Assembly (NCBI GenBank): GCA_003552785.1
Contig: PUOQ01000084.1
Span: 1-51,616 of the forward strand
Source: Dehalococcoidia bacterium
GTDB lineage: Bacteria; Chloroflexota; Dehalococcoidia; Dehalococcoidales; CSSed11-197
Length of the DNA stretch: 51,616 nt
Direction of reading: 5' to 3'
Part shown: one piece after another, positions 1 to 10,562 of the stretch
How positions within the stretch are numbered: position 1 is the first letter of the stretch
Layout: every line of letters starts with the position of its first letter
Translations under genes and position numbers: made by a program
The notes under the pieces: generated by a model
What the model saw: the letters and a program-made list of their open reading frames with translations, nothing else
Databases searched by the model: none
Told to the model about the DNA's origin: nothing

Positions 1-1554
<1,554 letters not shown>

Positions 1555-1738
1555 TGTTTCAGGCCTGGTATTAGCCTTTGGACAAAAAACTTATATTCTA
1601 TTGTTAATGTGCCGGGACATAATTAAACGCCCTGGCAACTTGCCACCAGGACGCTACCTGGCTTGAGTCACCGTATGTTATACTATGTCCCTGCTCCTGA
1701 CATTCTTCCTCTCTTCTCTCGTCTTGAGAGCAAAGTAG
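1555..1738 (-). other. 23S rRNA leader and spacer
   Basis: This stretch lies between the predicted 23S transcription start (about 1731) and the mature 5' end, so it would be the precursor leader. It holds no ORF and no tRNA. CCTGG/CCAGG arms at 1631-1650 could form a short hairpin. I could not identify a clear boxA antitermination element. Confidence 0.6.
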
Positions 1739-1767
1739 ATGATATCACACCCCAATGACCTTGTCAA
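1739..1767 (-). promoter_or_regulatory. Promoter of the 23S rRNA gene
   Basis: On the minus strand a consensus -35 TTGACA (1762-1767) is followed after exactly 17 bp by TATCAT (1739-1744), a five-of-six -10. It points at the 23S gene and would start transcription about 175 nt upstream of the mature end. This is the main evidence that the 23S gene is transcribed independently of a 16S gene. Confidence 0.75.
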
Positions 1768-1902
1768 ATTTTTGCCAAACCCGTATTGGGTGATACTTTA
1801 ATATAAAACTTGCAAAGCTAAAACAAAACCTGACAGTAGATAGAAATATTTGATTTTTACTCTTTATCAACTCAAATTTGAAACAGACAATCGATTCAAT
1901 TA

Positions 1903-1911
1903 TGTTATAAT
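1903..1911 (+). promoter_or_regulatory. Extended -10 promoter of the mscS-like gene
   Basis: TGT followed by a perfect TATAAT (1906-1911) forms an extended -10 element. A TTGAAA at 1878-1883 lies 22 bp upstream, too far for a standard -35. Transcription would start near 1918, about 30 nt before the GTG start at 1947. Confidence 0.5.
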
Positions 1912-1946
1912 TATCTTTAATTTAAAACAATTATAGGGGTGCTATA

Positions 1947-3152
1947 GTGTGGGAATGGTTAATGCAACACAGCATCTGGACCCTCGGGGCAGCAACCCTG
2001 GTACTGGCGTTGCTCCTGATATGCAGAGAGCAGCCTAAAAACCGCATAAGCCGGTGGTTTTTAAAAGATAAAAAACCTGAAACGAAAACGGGTCTGTCTG
2101 TCTTTTTCTGGATTTTGGCCGCAGCACTGCTGCTGGTTATTATGGCCTCAGCTATAGCTATTGTATTATCAGAGGAAGGCGTCCAGGCCAACATCACGCT
2201 TGATGATATACAAGCCTGGCTGTTATCCAGTGGTATTCCTGTTCTTTTAATAATAATTGTCTCTTTTGTGTTATATCGCCTGGTATCGCTTGCCATACCC
2301 AGGCTGGTAGAAAAATACCTGAAGTTACGTGCCAAAGGCCGTCATTCCAGGTTATGGTACCAGAACCGAACTCAGACTCTGGCTACCGTGCTGACTACTA
2401 CAGCCGGTGCTGTAATCGGCCTGATTGCTGTTTTTATGCTGCTTGGTGAATTTGGGGTAAACATCACTCCCCTTCTTGCCGGAGCCGGGGTTCTTGGTGT
2501 GGCCATAGGCTTTGGGGCCCAAAGCCTTATCAAGGACTTTATCAGCGGGCTTTTTATATTCCTGGAAGATCACTACAACAAGGGGGATGTGGTCGAAGTA
2601 GCAGGCCGTGTTGGAACAGTAGAGGAAATTAATTTGAGGCGTACAGTATTGCGAGACCTGGACGGGATAGTTCACTCCATCCCCAATGGAGAAATATCCA
2701 CTTCATCAAACTACACGCGCGACTGGGCCCGGGTCAAGCTGGACGTTCCGGTGGCCTACGGTGAAGACCTGGATAAAGTATTTGAAGTCTTAAACCGTGT
2801 TGGACAGGAACTGGCTGCAGACCAGGTCTTCGGACCCAAAATAAAAACTCCTCCACAGGTTTTAAGGGTTCAGAATTTTGGCGATTCAGGCATTGATATA
2901 CGGATACTGGGGGAAGTAAAGCCTATTGAGCAATGGACGGTTACCGGAGAACTTAGACGGCGTATAAAGAAGGCTTTCGACGAAGAGGGAATCGAGATCC
3001 CCTGGCCCCACGTCAAATTGTATTTGGGGCAGGATAAAAGCCATGATTCTTCGGTCCTGTGTACCAGTTGCTCTGTTCCTGCTTCTGAAAACAACCGGTA
3101 CTGTGGTAATTGCGGTAGTGAAATTAAAAAAACAGAGCAGGACAAATCTTAA
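1947..3152 (+). CDS. MscS-family mechanosensitive channel with C-terminal zinc ribbon
   Basis: A small-conductance mechanosensitive channel would release solutes on hypo-osmotic shock. The 401-residue protein has three or more N-terminal membrane helices. The MscS pore helix follows, rich in Gly and Ala (LLAGAGVLGVAIGFGAQSL), then the beta domain with GDVVEVAGRVGTVEEI and the alpha/beta vestibule domain ending near WPHVKLYLG. A short tail then carries CTSC and CGNC, a four-cysteine zinc ribbon in the last 35 residues. That tail is an addition to the usual family. The GTG start at 1947 has AGGGGTG at a good distance. It diverges from the 23S gene. Confidence 0.9.
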   Translation: MWEWLMQHSIWTLGAATLVLALLLICREQPKNRISRWFLKDKKPETKTGLSVFFWILAAALLLVIMASAIAIVLSEEGVQANITLDDIQAWLLSSGIPVLLIIIVSFVLYRLVSLAIPRLVEKYLKLRAKGRHSRLWYQNRTQTLATVLTTTAGAVIGLIAVFMLLGEFGVNITPLLAGAGVLGVAIGFGAQSLIKDFISGLFIFLEDHYNKGDVVEVAGRVGTVEEINLRRTVLRDLDGIVHSIPNGEISTSSNYTRDWARVKLDVPVAYGEDLDKVFEVLNRVGQELAADQVFGPKIKTPPQVLRVQNFGDSGIDIRILGEVKPIEQWTVTGELRRRIKKAFDEEGIEIPWPHVKLYLGQDKSHDSSVLCTSCSVPASENNRYCGNCGSEIKKTEQDKS

Positions 3153-3208
3153 GTAAACTGTTATTATTTCAACCACTATAAAGCCCTGGGAAAAGAAAGG
3201 AGTAACCC

Positions 3209-4135
3209 ATGCCATCGTTTGCTTTCCTGAAAGGACAATTTGTACCTCTTGAGGACGCCAAGATAGGAATTATGACTCATGCGCTGCATTATGGAACTGC
3301 GGTTTTTGAAGGAATCCGTGGCAACTGGAATGAGGAAGCAAGGGAAGTTTACCTTTTCCGCCTGGAAGAGCATTATCAGCGCCTTATAAGTGGCGCAAGG
3401 ATACTCAAGATGCAGCCTGATTACACAGTTTCCAGGTTATGTGAAATTACTCAGGAGCTGGGGCGAAAAAGCGGACTTAAGGAAGATATTTATATCCGGC
3501 CGCTGGCATACAAGAGTACTGAAGGGATGGGGGTGCGACTACACGAGCTTGAAGATGATTTACTGGTATTTGTTATCCCCTGGGGGGCTTACCTTGATAT
3601 GGAAAGTGCCCGGTGCTGCATTTCCACATGGAGGCGGCCGGCAGACAATACCATTCCGCCCGCAATAAAAATTGCTGGAACTTATGTCAACAACGCCTTT
3701 ACAAAAACTGAAGCCATTGAAAACGGGTTTGACGAAGGTATAATGCTTACTCCGGATGGATACGTAGCAGAGGGTAGCGGGGAAAACATATTTATCATAA
3801 AAAACGGTAAACTCATAACCCCGCCAATATATAATAGTATACTGGCAGGCATCACCCGGGACACCGTTATCACACTTGCTAAAGCAGAGCTTGGTGTCGA
3901 AACAGAAGAAAGGCCTATCACCAGAGTTGAACTTTACCAGGCGGATGAATGCTTTTTAACCGGCACAGCAGCACATGTTACACCTGTATCAGAAATCGAC
4001 AGTTACAGGCTTAAGAGTGATGGTGTAGGCCTGTTTACCGCACGCATCAGAAAACTTTATTTCGACATCATTCGCGGTAAACATCCTGGCTATATGAAAT
4101 GGTGCACTCCGGTGTATGGAAATAAAACAACATAA
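3209..4135 (+). CDS. ilvE: Branched-chain amino acid aminotransferase
   Basis: This is a fold-type IV PLP transaminase that interconverts Leu, Ile or Val and their 2-oxo acids with 2-oxoglutarate. It has 308 residues, the usual length. Visible family features are HALHYGTAVFEGIRG near residue 25, the likely PLP lysine K154 in PPAIKIAGTYV, and the phosphate-binding AEGSGENIF followed by TPP and LAGITR. A strong AAAGGAG precedes the ATG. The gene follows mscS by 56 bp and may be cotranscribed with it. D-amino acid or aminodeoxychorismate lyase relatives share the fold, but the spacing and motifs favour IlvE. Confidence 0.88.
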   Translation: MPSFAFLKGQFVPLEDAKIGIMTHALHYGTAVFEGIRGNWNEEAREVYLFRLEEHYQRLISGARILKMQPDYTVSRLCEITQELGRKSGLKEDIYIRPLAYKSTEGMGVRLHELEDDLLVFVIPWGAYLDMESARCCISTWRRPADNTIPPAIKIAGTYVNNAFTKTEAIENGFDEGIMLTPDGYVAEGSGENIFIIKNGKLITPPIYNSILAGITRDTVITLAKAELGVETEERPITRVELYQADECFLTGTAAHVTPVSEIDSYRLKSDGVGLFTARIRKLYFDIIRGKHPGYMKWCTPVYGNKTT

Positions 4136-4248
4136 AGCGGTTAAAGCGGCGTTTCAGCGCAAAGGTTTGCTACGACTGTTTTAAAAAGTAAGCGCACCAT
4201 AATATCAGCACGCTTGAAGCATAATAGACTGAAGCAGGTTATTTTTGC

Positions 4249-4812
4249 TTAGCCAGTGTTTCCGGTATGAAGAGACCTGAGCAAACACAACACCTTTGCT
4301 GCTTCCTCAAGTACAGTGGTAAAACTAAAAGCCTCTTCGAGCAACTGGCCAACTGCAAAGCATCCATGCCCATAAACTATTACAACATGACGGTTTTTAA
4401 GTGCATCTGCAATTTCTTCCCCGAGACTGCCAGGCTTAACATCGAGACCCCAGCCAACCACCGGAACCGTGCCAATTACATCCTGCCATTCATCTCTGGG
4501 AACAATCTCTTTTTCTACTAGCGATAAAGCGGTAGCGTGGGGGGGATGGGCGTGAACTACGGCCTGTGCCCTGGTCGCCCTGTATATAGCCCTGTGCACT
4601 CCAAGTTCAGATGAAGCCAGAGGAGTCATGCGATCGTTCTTATTGATGCCAGTTTCAATCAGGTCCTGCTCGGTCAGCGAACCCAGCATGGATCCCCTGC
4701 GTGTAATAACCAGCCTCTCATCGAAGCGAACTGATAAGTTGCCGCTATGAGAGGTCACCAGGCCTCTTGTACTAAGCTCTCTGCCAATGGTTTGAAACTG
4801 AGACAGCAACAT
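4249..4812 (-). CDS. Class II aldolase/adducin-domain protein (FucA-like)
   Basis: The protein of 187 residues matches zinc-dependent class II aldolases such as L-fuculose-1-phosphate aldolase and ribulose-5-phosphate epimerase relatives. The motifs are in order: SHSGNLS near residue 22, SSELGVHRAIY supplying the catalytic Glu, HAHPPHA with two zinc-binding histidines, and YGHGCFAVG with the third. The substrate cannot be read from sequence. In anaerobes such stand-alone proteins often act on phosphorylated 5-deoxy sugars or in methylthioribose salvage. It is convergent with ilvE and has its own promoter. Confidence 0.82.
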   Translation of the reverse strand: MLLSQFQTIGRELSTRGLVTSHSGNLSVRFDERLVITRRGSMLGSLTEQDLIETGINKNDRMTPLASSELGVHRAIYRATRAQAVVHAHPPHATALSLVEKEIVPRDEWQDVIGTVPVVGWGLDVKPGSLGEEIADALKNRHVVIVYGHGCFAVGQLLEEAFSFTTVLEEAAKVLCLLRSLHTGNTG

Positions 4813-4842
4813 AAAACCCCACTAGAGCTACTTTAACGATAG

Positions 4843-4870
4843 TTTATACCTTTGCCGGTCCAAAAGGCAA
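4843..4870 (-). promoter_or_regulatory. Promoter of the class II aldolase gene
   Basis: On the minus strand TTGCCT (4865-4870) and TATAAA (4843-4848) are separated by 16 bp. The predicted start is about 25 nt upstream of the aldolase ATG at 4812. Confidence 0.45.
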
Positions 4871-5021
4871 ATCCGGCACTACCACACAAGTTAACATTTT
4901 CATAATATAATACTGCTTCTTATCAAACTTGTGTATGCCTGTTGTAATAATACGCAATGGTCGGTTATAATCTCCTAACCTGATTAAAAGCGCGAATCAT
5001 TAATTTACAGGGTTTAGCAAC

Positions 5022-5690
5022 ATGACTATACTGGTGCTACTCATTTTTCTCTTTTTGTGGGCAGCTGTATTCTGGGTGGGATCCATTTTCTTAGAAGCAA
5101 CAGGAATGGAGCGCTCCAAAGCCCGCTTCCAGGCCCTGTCCTGCCTTTCAGGCACAGGCTTTACCACCCAGGAATCAGAGCTGGTAATAAACCAGCCCCG
5201 TCGCAGGCACATAGCTTACTGGCTTATGGTATCTGGCCTAACCAGCTTGCTTGTGCTTGTCGTCATTGCTTCATTTTTTATTATTTATGGATTTGAAGCA
5301 CCGGCATGGCAAACCGGTGTGTTTGCCGGTGCTGCTATTTTAATGGCCATTCTAGTTAAAGCCGGATGTTTCAAAAAGCTAACATCAAAAATAATAGGCT
5401 TATTTAAACAGCGGCAGGATTCGCCATATTCACTGGCCGGGGGTATTTTACATGAAAAAAGTGGCTGCGGTGTAGTTAGGATCTGGTTATCTACACAGGC
5501 CAAGGCAATTAATATGAGCATCAGGGACACTGGTTTTGACCGGGCAGGTATAACAATACTTGCTATTGAACGTGGTGACCGTGTCATCACTTTCCCGGAC
5601 ATCTCCGAGTTTCTCCAGCCTGGAGACTACCTGCTGTGTTATGGCAAAATTCCGGAAATAACTCGAGCAGCCGGTGTAAACCAGTTCTAA
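5022..5690 (+). CDS. Membrane protein with C-terminal TrkA_C (RCK_C) domain
   Basis: The protein has 222 residues. An N-terminal helix (about 2-22) is followed by a loop containing CLSGTGFTT, two further helices (about 67-90 and 98-113), and a cytoplasmic TrkA_C ligand-binding domain (about 135-215, ending in LQPGDYLLCYG). TrkA_C domains bind nucleotides or c-di-AMP and gate cation transport. The SGTGFTT loop resembles the selectivity-filter signature of TrkH-type K+ transporters (GFTTTG). Here there is only one such loop per chain, so it may regulate or assemble into a cation path. It is not adjacent to the trkA-trkH pair at 38.3 kb. The family is recognisable but uncharacterised. Confidence 0.7.
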   Translation: MTILVLLIFLFLWAAVFWVGSIFLEATGMERSKARFQALSCLSGTGFTTQESELVINQPRRRHIAYWLMVSGLTSLLVLVVIASFFIIYGFEAPAWQTGVFAGAAILMAILVKAGCFKKLTSKIIGLFKQRQDSPYSLAGGILHEKSGCGVVRIWLSTQAKAINMSIRDTGFDRAGITILAIERGDRVITFPDISEFLQPGDYLLCYGKIPEITRAAGVNQF

Positions 5691-5830
5691 AAAACATACC
5701 GGCGAGAATTCTCTCATCATAAGAAAAGAGCTTAATACAAATCCGGGCAACAAGATGAGCCTGTTTCTACATAGTATTCCAAAGAAGCTCCACAAAAACC
5801 GGTTTATAAATAAGAGAGCAGCCTCAAAGC

Positions 5831-6586
5831 TTAATCCTGATAAATTTCCAGGCCTTCAAGGCCGGGGATATTTGATAGAAACTCATAGCCACCCGTTAAT
5901 ATACCGTGCACCATCAGCGGCATGAATGCAAGTACCGTGCCCTCGATTTTGCCGTAATAAAAAGAATTATCAAAAATTTGGGGAGTGCCAAAAACAAGCG
6001 TTTCTGCTTTTAATTTACTAACAGGGGAACAGTTTTCGGGCGGAGATGTGGCCACCAAGCTGGCGCAGGTAAATGGACGAGCTTCGTATATCACGCATGC
6101 CCCCTGTGATAAAAAGGGGCAAAGCATGCCCTGCCGGCGATAAGCATTCTCTGCCATTGTTAAAGCGTTCTTGATCTTATTACCGGATCCCGCCTGGCTT
6201 TTTTCCAGCCACAGCTGGCCACATTCTAGAAATAGATCACCATTTTGCCGGAGCTGTTGGCGCCAGGTTGAGTAGTTACACAAAAAAGTATCCAGGGCTG
6301 GCTGTTTTTGATAAAGATAATATACTATTGCCTCACATTCACCAACGCTTGCCTGCATATAGGCCATACAACAATAAACACAACCCTTTTGACACGATAT
6401 CTGGGCCCCATTACTTTTTACGGAATCGAGTTGCCTTTGCTGTAAATCTTTCAGAGTTGCCTTCTTGCGTTTTATATAATCTATACAGAAAGCTTTTCTC
6501 TCCTGGCCGATTTCACCCCGGTAGGCAACATTCCGGTCAATAATCCGGGGTACCCCGCCTGCAGATGTTTCCGACCTTATTACCAT
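5831..6586 (-). CDS. YkgJ-type cysteine cluster protein
   Basis: The 251-residue protein carries the zinc/iron-chelating cysteine cluster of the YkgJ/CxxCxxCC family. CQKGCVYCC lies near residue 65. The second half has CPFLSQGACVIYEARPFTC near residues 157-175, the usual C-x(6)-C plus RP-x2-C pattern. The family is thought to bind a metal or Fe-S cluster; its function is unknown in most bacteria. The N-terminal region of about 60 residues and the C-terminal region of about 70 residues show nothing I recognise. It diverges from leuS. Confidence 0.75.
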   Translation of the reverse strand: MVIRSETSAGGVPRIIDRNVAYRGEIGQERKAFCIDYIKRKKATLKDLQQRQLDSVKSNGAQISCQKGCVYCCMAYMQASVGECEAIVYYLYQKQPALDTFLCNYSTWRQQLRQNGDLFLECGQLWLEKSQAGSGNKIKNALTMAENAYRRQGMLCPFLSQGACVIYEARPFTCASLVATSPPENCSPVSKLKAETLVFGTPQIFDNSFYYGKIEGTVLAFMPLMVHGILTGGYEFLSNIPGLEGLEIYQD

Positions 6587-6769
6587 AAAGCTGCATACTC
6601 CAAAACATTTCCTGCCAAATAACGCATGTCAAGCGCATTTGCAGGCATTATACCCTTGATATAACCCGTAAGCAATCGAGATTGTTGCACCTGCTACGAC
6701 CGCTTGATACAATTAACTCCTGATACCACCTTTCCGGTATTTTATTAATGACCCGCAGGGGAGGAATGA

Positions 6770-9214
6770 ATGCCATCCAATTATAACCCAGCTGAAATCG
6801 AGCCTAAATGGCAAAAAAAATGGGCTGACGACAGGCTTTACCACGTTTTTGAGGATTCAACAAAGCCTAAATGGTATGCTCTCACCATGTTTCCATACAC
6901 CTCCGGTGATCTTCATATAGGTCACTGGTATGCTATGGCTCCGTCCGATGTTCATGCCCGCTTCAAACGCATGCAAGGCTATAACGTACTTCATCCTATG
7001 GGCTTTGATGCATTTGGATTACCGGCAGAAAATGCAGCCTTAAAGCACGGAATCCATCCCCATGAGTGGACGATGAGAAACGTTGAGAATATGCGCCGGC
7101 AATTAAAAACCATAGGGGCTGTTTACGATTGGGACAGGGAAGTAATAACCTGCCTTCCAGATTATTACAAATGGACCCAGTGGTTTTTTGTGAAACTTTT
7201 CCAGGCCGGCCTGGCCTACCGCTCCCAGGCCCCGGTAAACTGGTGCTCCAATTGCAATGTAGTACTGGCCAACGAACAGGTAGTCAATGGAGGCTGCTGG
7301 CGATGTGACACCCCCGTGATCCGGCGCGACCTCAAGCAATGGTTCCTGAAAATTACCCATTACGCTGACGAGCTTATGGAGCATGAGGGGCTCGACTGGC
7401 CAGAAAAAATTAAAACCATGCAGAAAAACTGGGTAGGCAGAAGTGAAGGCGCTGAAATCCATTTTGGTATCGAAAGAAGCGATATTGATGAAAAAGGGGT
7501 TAAGGCATTTACTACACGCCCGGATACTGTTTTTGGCATCACCTACGTAGTAATGGCTCCTGAACATCCCCTGGTGGAAAAACTGACCACCAAAGAGAAG
7601 GCTGAAGAAGTAAAGGCTTATGTCGAACGCACTCGTAAACGTACCGAAATTGAACGTGTTTCCACCGAAAAAGAAAAGGATGGCGTCTTTATCGGAGCTT
7701 ATCTAACCAACCATGTTAATGGAGAAAAAGTGCCGGTATGGATTGCGGATTATGTACTGCTGAGTTATGGCACAGGCATGGTGATGGGAGTGCCGGCTCA
7801 TGACGACCGGGATTTTGCTTTCGCCCGTAAATACGGTATTCCTGTCAGAGTAGTTATCGCGCCACCCGACTGGGAAGGGGAAGACCTTGAGGAGGCTTTC
7901 ACTCAGGATGGTGTAATGGTTAATTCCGGACATTTCAATGGTTTGCCCAGCGAAAAGGGAAGAAAGGAAGTTACCCGATATCTTGAAAACAAGGGTTGGG
8001 GCCGTTTCGCGGTAAGTTATAAACTTCGTGACTGGCTAATCTCACGCCAGCGTTACTGGGGCGCACCTATTCCCATAATTCACTGTGATAATTGCGGAAC
8101 ACTGCCGGTGCCCGAGCATGAACTGCCTGTATTATTACCATCGGATGCAGAATTCAAAGCTACCGGTGAATCCCCCCTGAAATATAATGAGGAATTTATA
8201 AACACGACCTGTCACAAGTGCAAATCTCCGGCTAAACGCGAAACCGATACCATGGATACATTCATGTGCTCTTCCTGGTACTTTCTACGCTATACCAGTC
8301 CGGGCTTTGATGACGGACCTTTTGATCCTGACAGGATGAAGTACTGGATGCCGGTCGATCTATATACCGGTGGAGCGGAACATGCAGTAATGCATCTTTT
8401 TTATTCACGCTTTTTCACCAAGGCGCTAAGGGATATGGGCCTGGTCGATTTTGACGAGCCTTTTTTAAAGCTTTTTAACCAGGGCACCATCATAGTAGAC
8501 CGTCAAAAAATGAGTAAATCACGGGGCAATGTTATCAACCCTGATACATTACTATCATCAATGGGAGCAGACGTTGTACGTGCGTACTTGATGTTTGTAG
8601 CCCCATGGGAACAGGGAGGAGAATGGAATGATTCCGGTATTTCCGGCATAAACCGCTGGCTTAACCGGATATGGAATCTCATTAATAACCAGTATAAACC
8701 CGCCGAAAACCTGAATAATGATGCACTCAAGACTTTTGAAAGGCAACTTCACCAAACCATCAGCAAGGTCACCCATGACATAAACGACATACGCTTCAAT
8801 ACCATGCTTTCCACTTTAATGGAGTTCACCAATTACCTTGGCAGGGTCAAAGAATCCGGTTCAGTTCCTTTTCAAAACTGGCAGGAAGCAATTAAAAAAT
8901 TACTCTTAATGCTGGCCCCATCAGCACCTCATATGACCGAAGAACTCTGGCAGCAACTGGGCTATGAATACTCTGTCCACACTCAAAAGTGGCCGGAATG
9001 GGATGAAAATAAAGCTAAAGAAGAAGAAATAACCCTGGTTGTTCAGGTAAATGGGAAGTTAAGAGGTAAAATTAACCTTCCGGTGAACGTAAGCAAAGAT
9101 GAAGCACTGAAAAGTGCAATGGAAGCAGAGCGTATAAAACCTTTCATTGAAGGTAAAAAAGTGGTCGATATGATCTATGTTCCAGGCAGGGTAATTAATC
9201 TGGTGGTAAAATGA
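6770..9214 (+). CDS. leuS: Leucyl-tRNA synthetase
   Basis: This class I aminoacyl-tRNA synthetase charges tRNA-Leu. It has 814 residues, the normal bacterial length. The HIGH signature is at residues 49-52 (GDLHIGH) and KMSKS is at 580-584. Between them are two zinc-knuckle segments (CSNCNVV...CWRC near residue 155, and CDNCG...CHKC) and the CP1 editing domain with TTRPDTVFG and GTGMVMGVPAHDDRD. The C-terminal domain ends in VVQVNGKLRGK. A strong AGGGGAGG lies before the ATG. The 183-bp upstream gap shows no T-box. proC overlaps by 4 bp, so the two are translationally coupled. Confidence 0.97.
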   Translation: MPSNYNPAEIEPKWQKKWADDRLYHVFEDSTKPKWYALTMFPYTSGDLHIGHWYAMAPSDVHARFKRMQGYNVLHPMGFDAFGLPAENAALKHGIHPHEWTMRNVENMRRQLKTIGAVYDWDREVITCLPDYYKWTQWFFVKLFQAGLAYRSQAPVNWCSNCNVVLANEQVVNGGCWRCDTPVIRRDLKQWFLKITHYADELMEHEGLDWPEKIKTMQKNWVGRSEGAEIHFGIERSDIDEKGVKAFTTRPDTVFGITYVVMAPEHPLVEKLTTKEKAEEVKAYVERTRKRTEIERVSTEKEKDGVFIGAYLTNHVNGEKVPVWIADYVLLSYGTGMVMGVPAHDDRDFAFARKYGIPVRVVIAPPDWEGEDLEEAFTQDGVMVNSGHFNGLPSEKGRKEVTRYLENKGWGRFAVSYKLRDWLISRQRYWGAPIPIIHCDNCGTLPVPEHELPVLLPSDAEFKATGESPLKYNEEFINTTCHKCKSPAKRETDTMDTFMCSSWYFLRYTSPGFDDGPFDPDRMKYWMPVDLYTGGAEHAVMHLFYSRFFTKALRDMGLVDFDEPFLKLFNQGTIIVDRQKMSKSRGNVINPDTLLSSMGADVVRAYLMFVAPWEQGGEWNDSGISGINRWLNRIWNLINNQYKPAENLNNDALKTFERQLHQTISKVTHDINDIRFNTMLSTLMEFTNYLGRVKESGSVPFQNWQEAIKKLLLMLAPSAPHMTEELWQQLGYEYSVHTQKWPEWDENKAKEEEITLVVQVNGKLRGKINLPVNVSKDEALKSAMEAERIKPFIEGKKVVDMIYVPGRVINLVVK

Positions 9215-10014
9215 ACATAACCTTTATCGGCGGCGGTAATATGGCCAGGGCAATTCTAGGGGCACTCATCGACAGCAAGATAACAGCCCCGGAGAAAATA
9301 ACGGTAAGTGATATCAGCACTGCAAGGCTGGAGGATATTAAAAATAAATATAGAGTTTGCACAACATCTTCAAACACAAGAGCTATCGCAGCTGCTGACA
9401 TTATTATCCTTGCAGTAAAACCCCAGAACCTGGATGCCATTTCCCGGGAACTTGTCGGCAAATTCAGTCCGGGGAAACTGGTGATATCCATATTGGCCGG
9501 CACCAACCTCGAAAGCCTTGCAAACAGCCTTAAACACGGCGAAGTTATAAGGGCAATGCCCAACACGCCCGCACAAATAAGAATGGGCATGACAGCCTGG
9601 ACTGCCTCTCCGGCAGTTACTGAAGAAAAAAAGAAAGCAGCTCAAAGCATTCTGTCGACAATGGGTAAAGCAATATTTTTTGAAGATGAAGCCTTTATCG
9701 ATATGTCAACGGCCATTAGCGGCAGCGGCCCGGCATACTTCTATCTGTTCATGGAATCACTGGTTGAGGCCGGGGTTGAACTGGGGCTTCCCCGGGAAAC
9801 AGCCATTGAAATGGTAATGCAAACGGCACTTGGTTCGGTTAGTTATGCCCTTAAATCAGATGCCGGGCTGACTACACTAAGACAGCAGGTAACCTCCCCG
9901 GGTGGCACCACAGAAGCAGCCTTGAAAATATTTGAATCTGAAGGATTAAAAGACATTATAATAAAAGCTGTTGCCGGAGCGCATGGCAGGGCAAGGGAAA
10001 TCGGCAAATGTTAG
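9211..10014 (+). CDS. proC: Pyrroline-5-carboxylate reductase
   Basis: This enzyme reduces 1-pyrroline-5-carboxylate to proline with NAD(P)H, the last step of proline synthesis. It has 267 residues, standard for the family. The N-terminal Rossmann motif is FIGGGNMARAILG, and AVKPQNLD follows near residue 70. The C-terminal dimerisation and active-site region has SGSGPAYFYLFMESL near residue 170 and QVTSPGGTTEAAL near residue 230. The ATG overlaps the leuS stop (ATGA), so it is in the leuS operon. Confidence 0.96.
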   Translation: MNITFIGGGNMARAILGALIDSKITAPEKITVSDISTARLEDIKNKYRVCTTSSNTRAIAAADIIILAVKPQNLDAISRELVGKFSPGKLVISILAGTNLESLANSLKHGEVIRAMPNTPAQIRMGMTAWTASPAVTEEKKKAAQSILSTMGKAIFFEDEAFIDMSTAISGSGPAYFYLFMESLVEAGVELGLPRETAIEMVMQTALGSVSYALKSDAGLTTLRQQVTSPGGTTEAALKIFESEGLKDIIIKAVAGAHGRAREIGKC

Positions 10015-10027
10015 AAGCAAAACCATA

Positions 10028-10036
10028 TGTTATAAT
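10028..10036 (+). promoter_or_regulatory. Extended -10 promoter of cvpA
   Basis: TGT plus a perfect TATAAT (10031-10036) lies in the short proC-cvpA gap. Transcription would begin near 10043, within a few bases of the cvpA ATG at 10046. The 11-base core ATGTTATAATT is identical to that before the mscS-like gene. There is no obvious -35. Confidence 0.45.
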
Positions 10037-10045
10037 TTAACGGCT

Positions 10046-10540
10046 ATGAACTGGCTAGACATTATATTACTGGTACTGCTGGCATTAAGCCTTTTCCAGG
10101 GTTTAAAACGGGGGCTTATAAAAACTGTCTTTTCCATTATAGGTGTTATTGTAGGTGTTATTATTGCCAGCAGATTTTATGATAACGTAAGCGCGTGGTT
10201 CGGTTTTGCAGATAGCGCCGCTTTCAATGTCCTTTCTTTTATAATTATAATTGCTGCTGTAATGGTTATAGCTGCTGTGCTGTCCAGCATGCTTCGTTTC
10301 GCTGCTTCAGCTATATTGCTTGGCTGGGTAGATCGCCTTGGCGGGGCCTTTTTTGGCTTGTTGCTTGGCAGCGTGCTGCTTGGAGCAGTAATATCACTGT
10401 GGATCAGGCTATTTGAAGCGGGAGTAGTAGCCGAATCAGCTATTGCTTCTTTCCTTGCCGGCAAGTTCCCCCTTGTGCTGGCAATCTTGCCGGCAGATTT
10501 CGATACCGTGCGTGACTTTTTCACACGCCTTTTGACTTAA
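10046..10540 (+). CDS. CvpA-family membrane protein
   Basis: The protein of 164 residues has four predicted membrane helices and the CvpA signature: NWLDIILLVLLALSLFQGLKRGLI at the N terminus and GWVDRLGGAFFGLLLG near residue 95. CvpA was named for colicin V export in E. coli, and its real role is still unclear. I chose the internal ATG at 10046 because the longer reading frame runs back through the end of proC and adds no conserved sequence. No Shine-Dalgarno sequence precedes this ATG and a -10 box ends 9 bp before it, so the mRNA may be leaderless. Confidence 0.82.
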   Translation: MNWLDIILLVLLALSLFQGLKRGLIKTVFSIIGVIVGVIIASRFYDNVSAWFGFADSAAFNVLSFIIIIAAVMVIAAVLSSMLRFAASAILLGWVDRLGGAFFGLLLGSVLLGAVISLWIRLFEAGVVAESAIASFLAGKFPLVLAILPADFDTVRDFFTRLLT

Positions 10541-10544
10541 AGAT

Positions 10545-10562
10545 TAGATTCTGCAGAATCTA
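10545..10562. repeat. Perfect 18-bp palindrome between convergent genes
   Basis: TAGATTCTGCAGAATCTA reads the same on both strands and could fold as a 7-bp stem with a TGCA loop. It sits between the ends of cvpA and the ferredoxin gene and includes the ferredoxin stop codon. There is no good T-tract on either side, so it is at best a weak bidirectional terminator or a protein site. Confidence 0.4.

Noticed and set aside
6587..6769. Possible T-box or attenuator before leuS
   Set aside because: No GGGTGG-type T-box motif or terminator hairpin was found.
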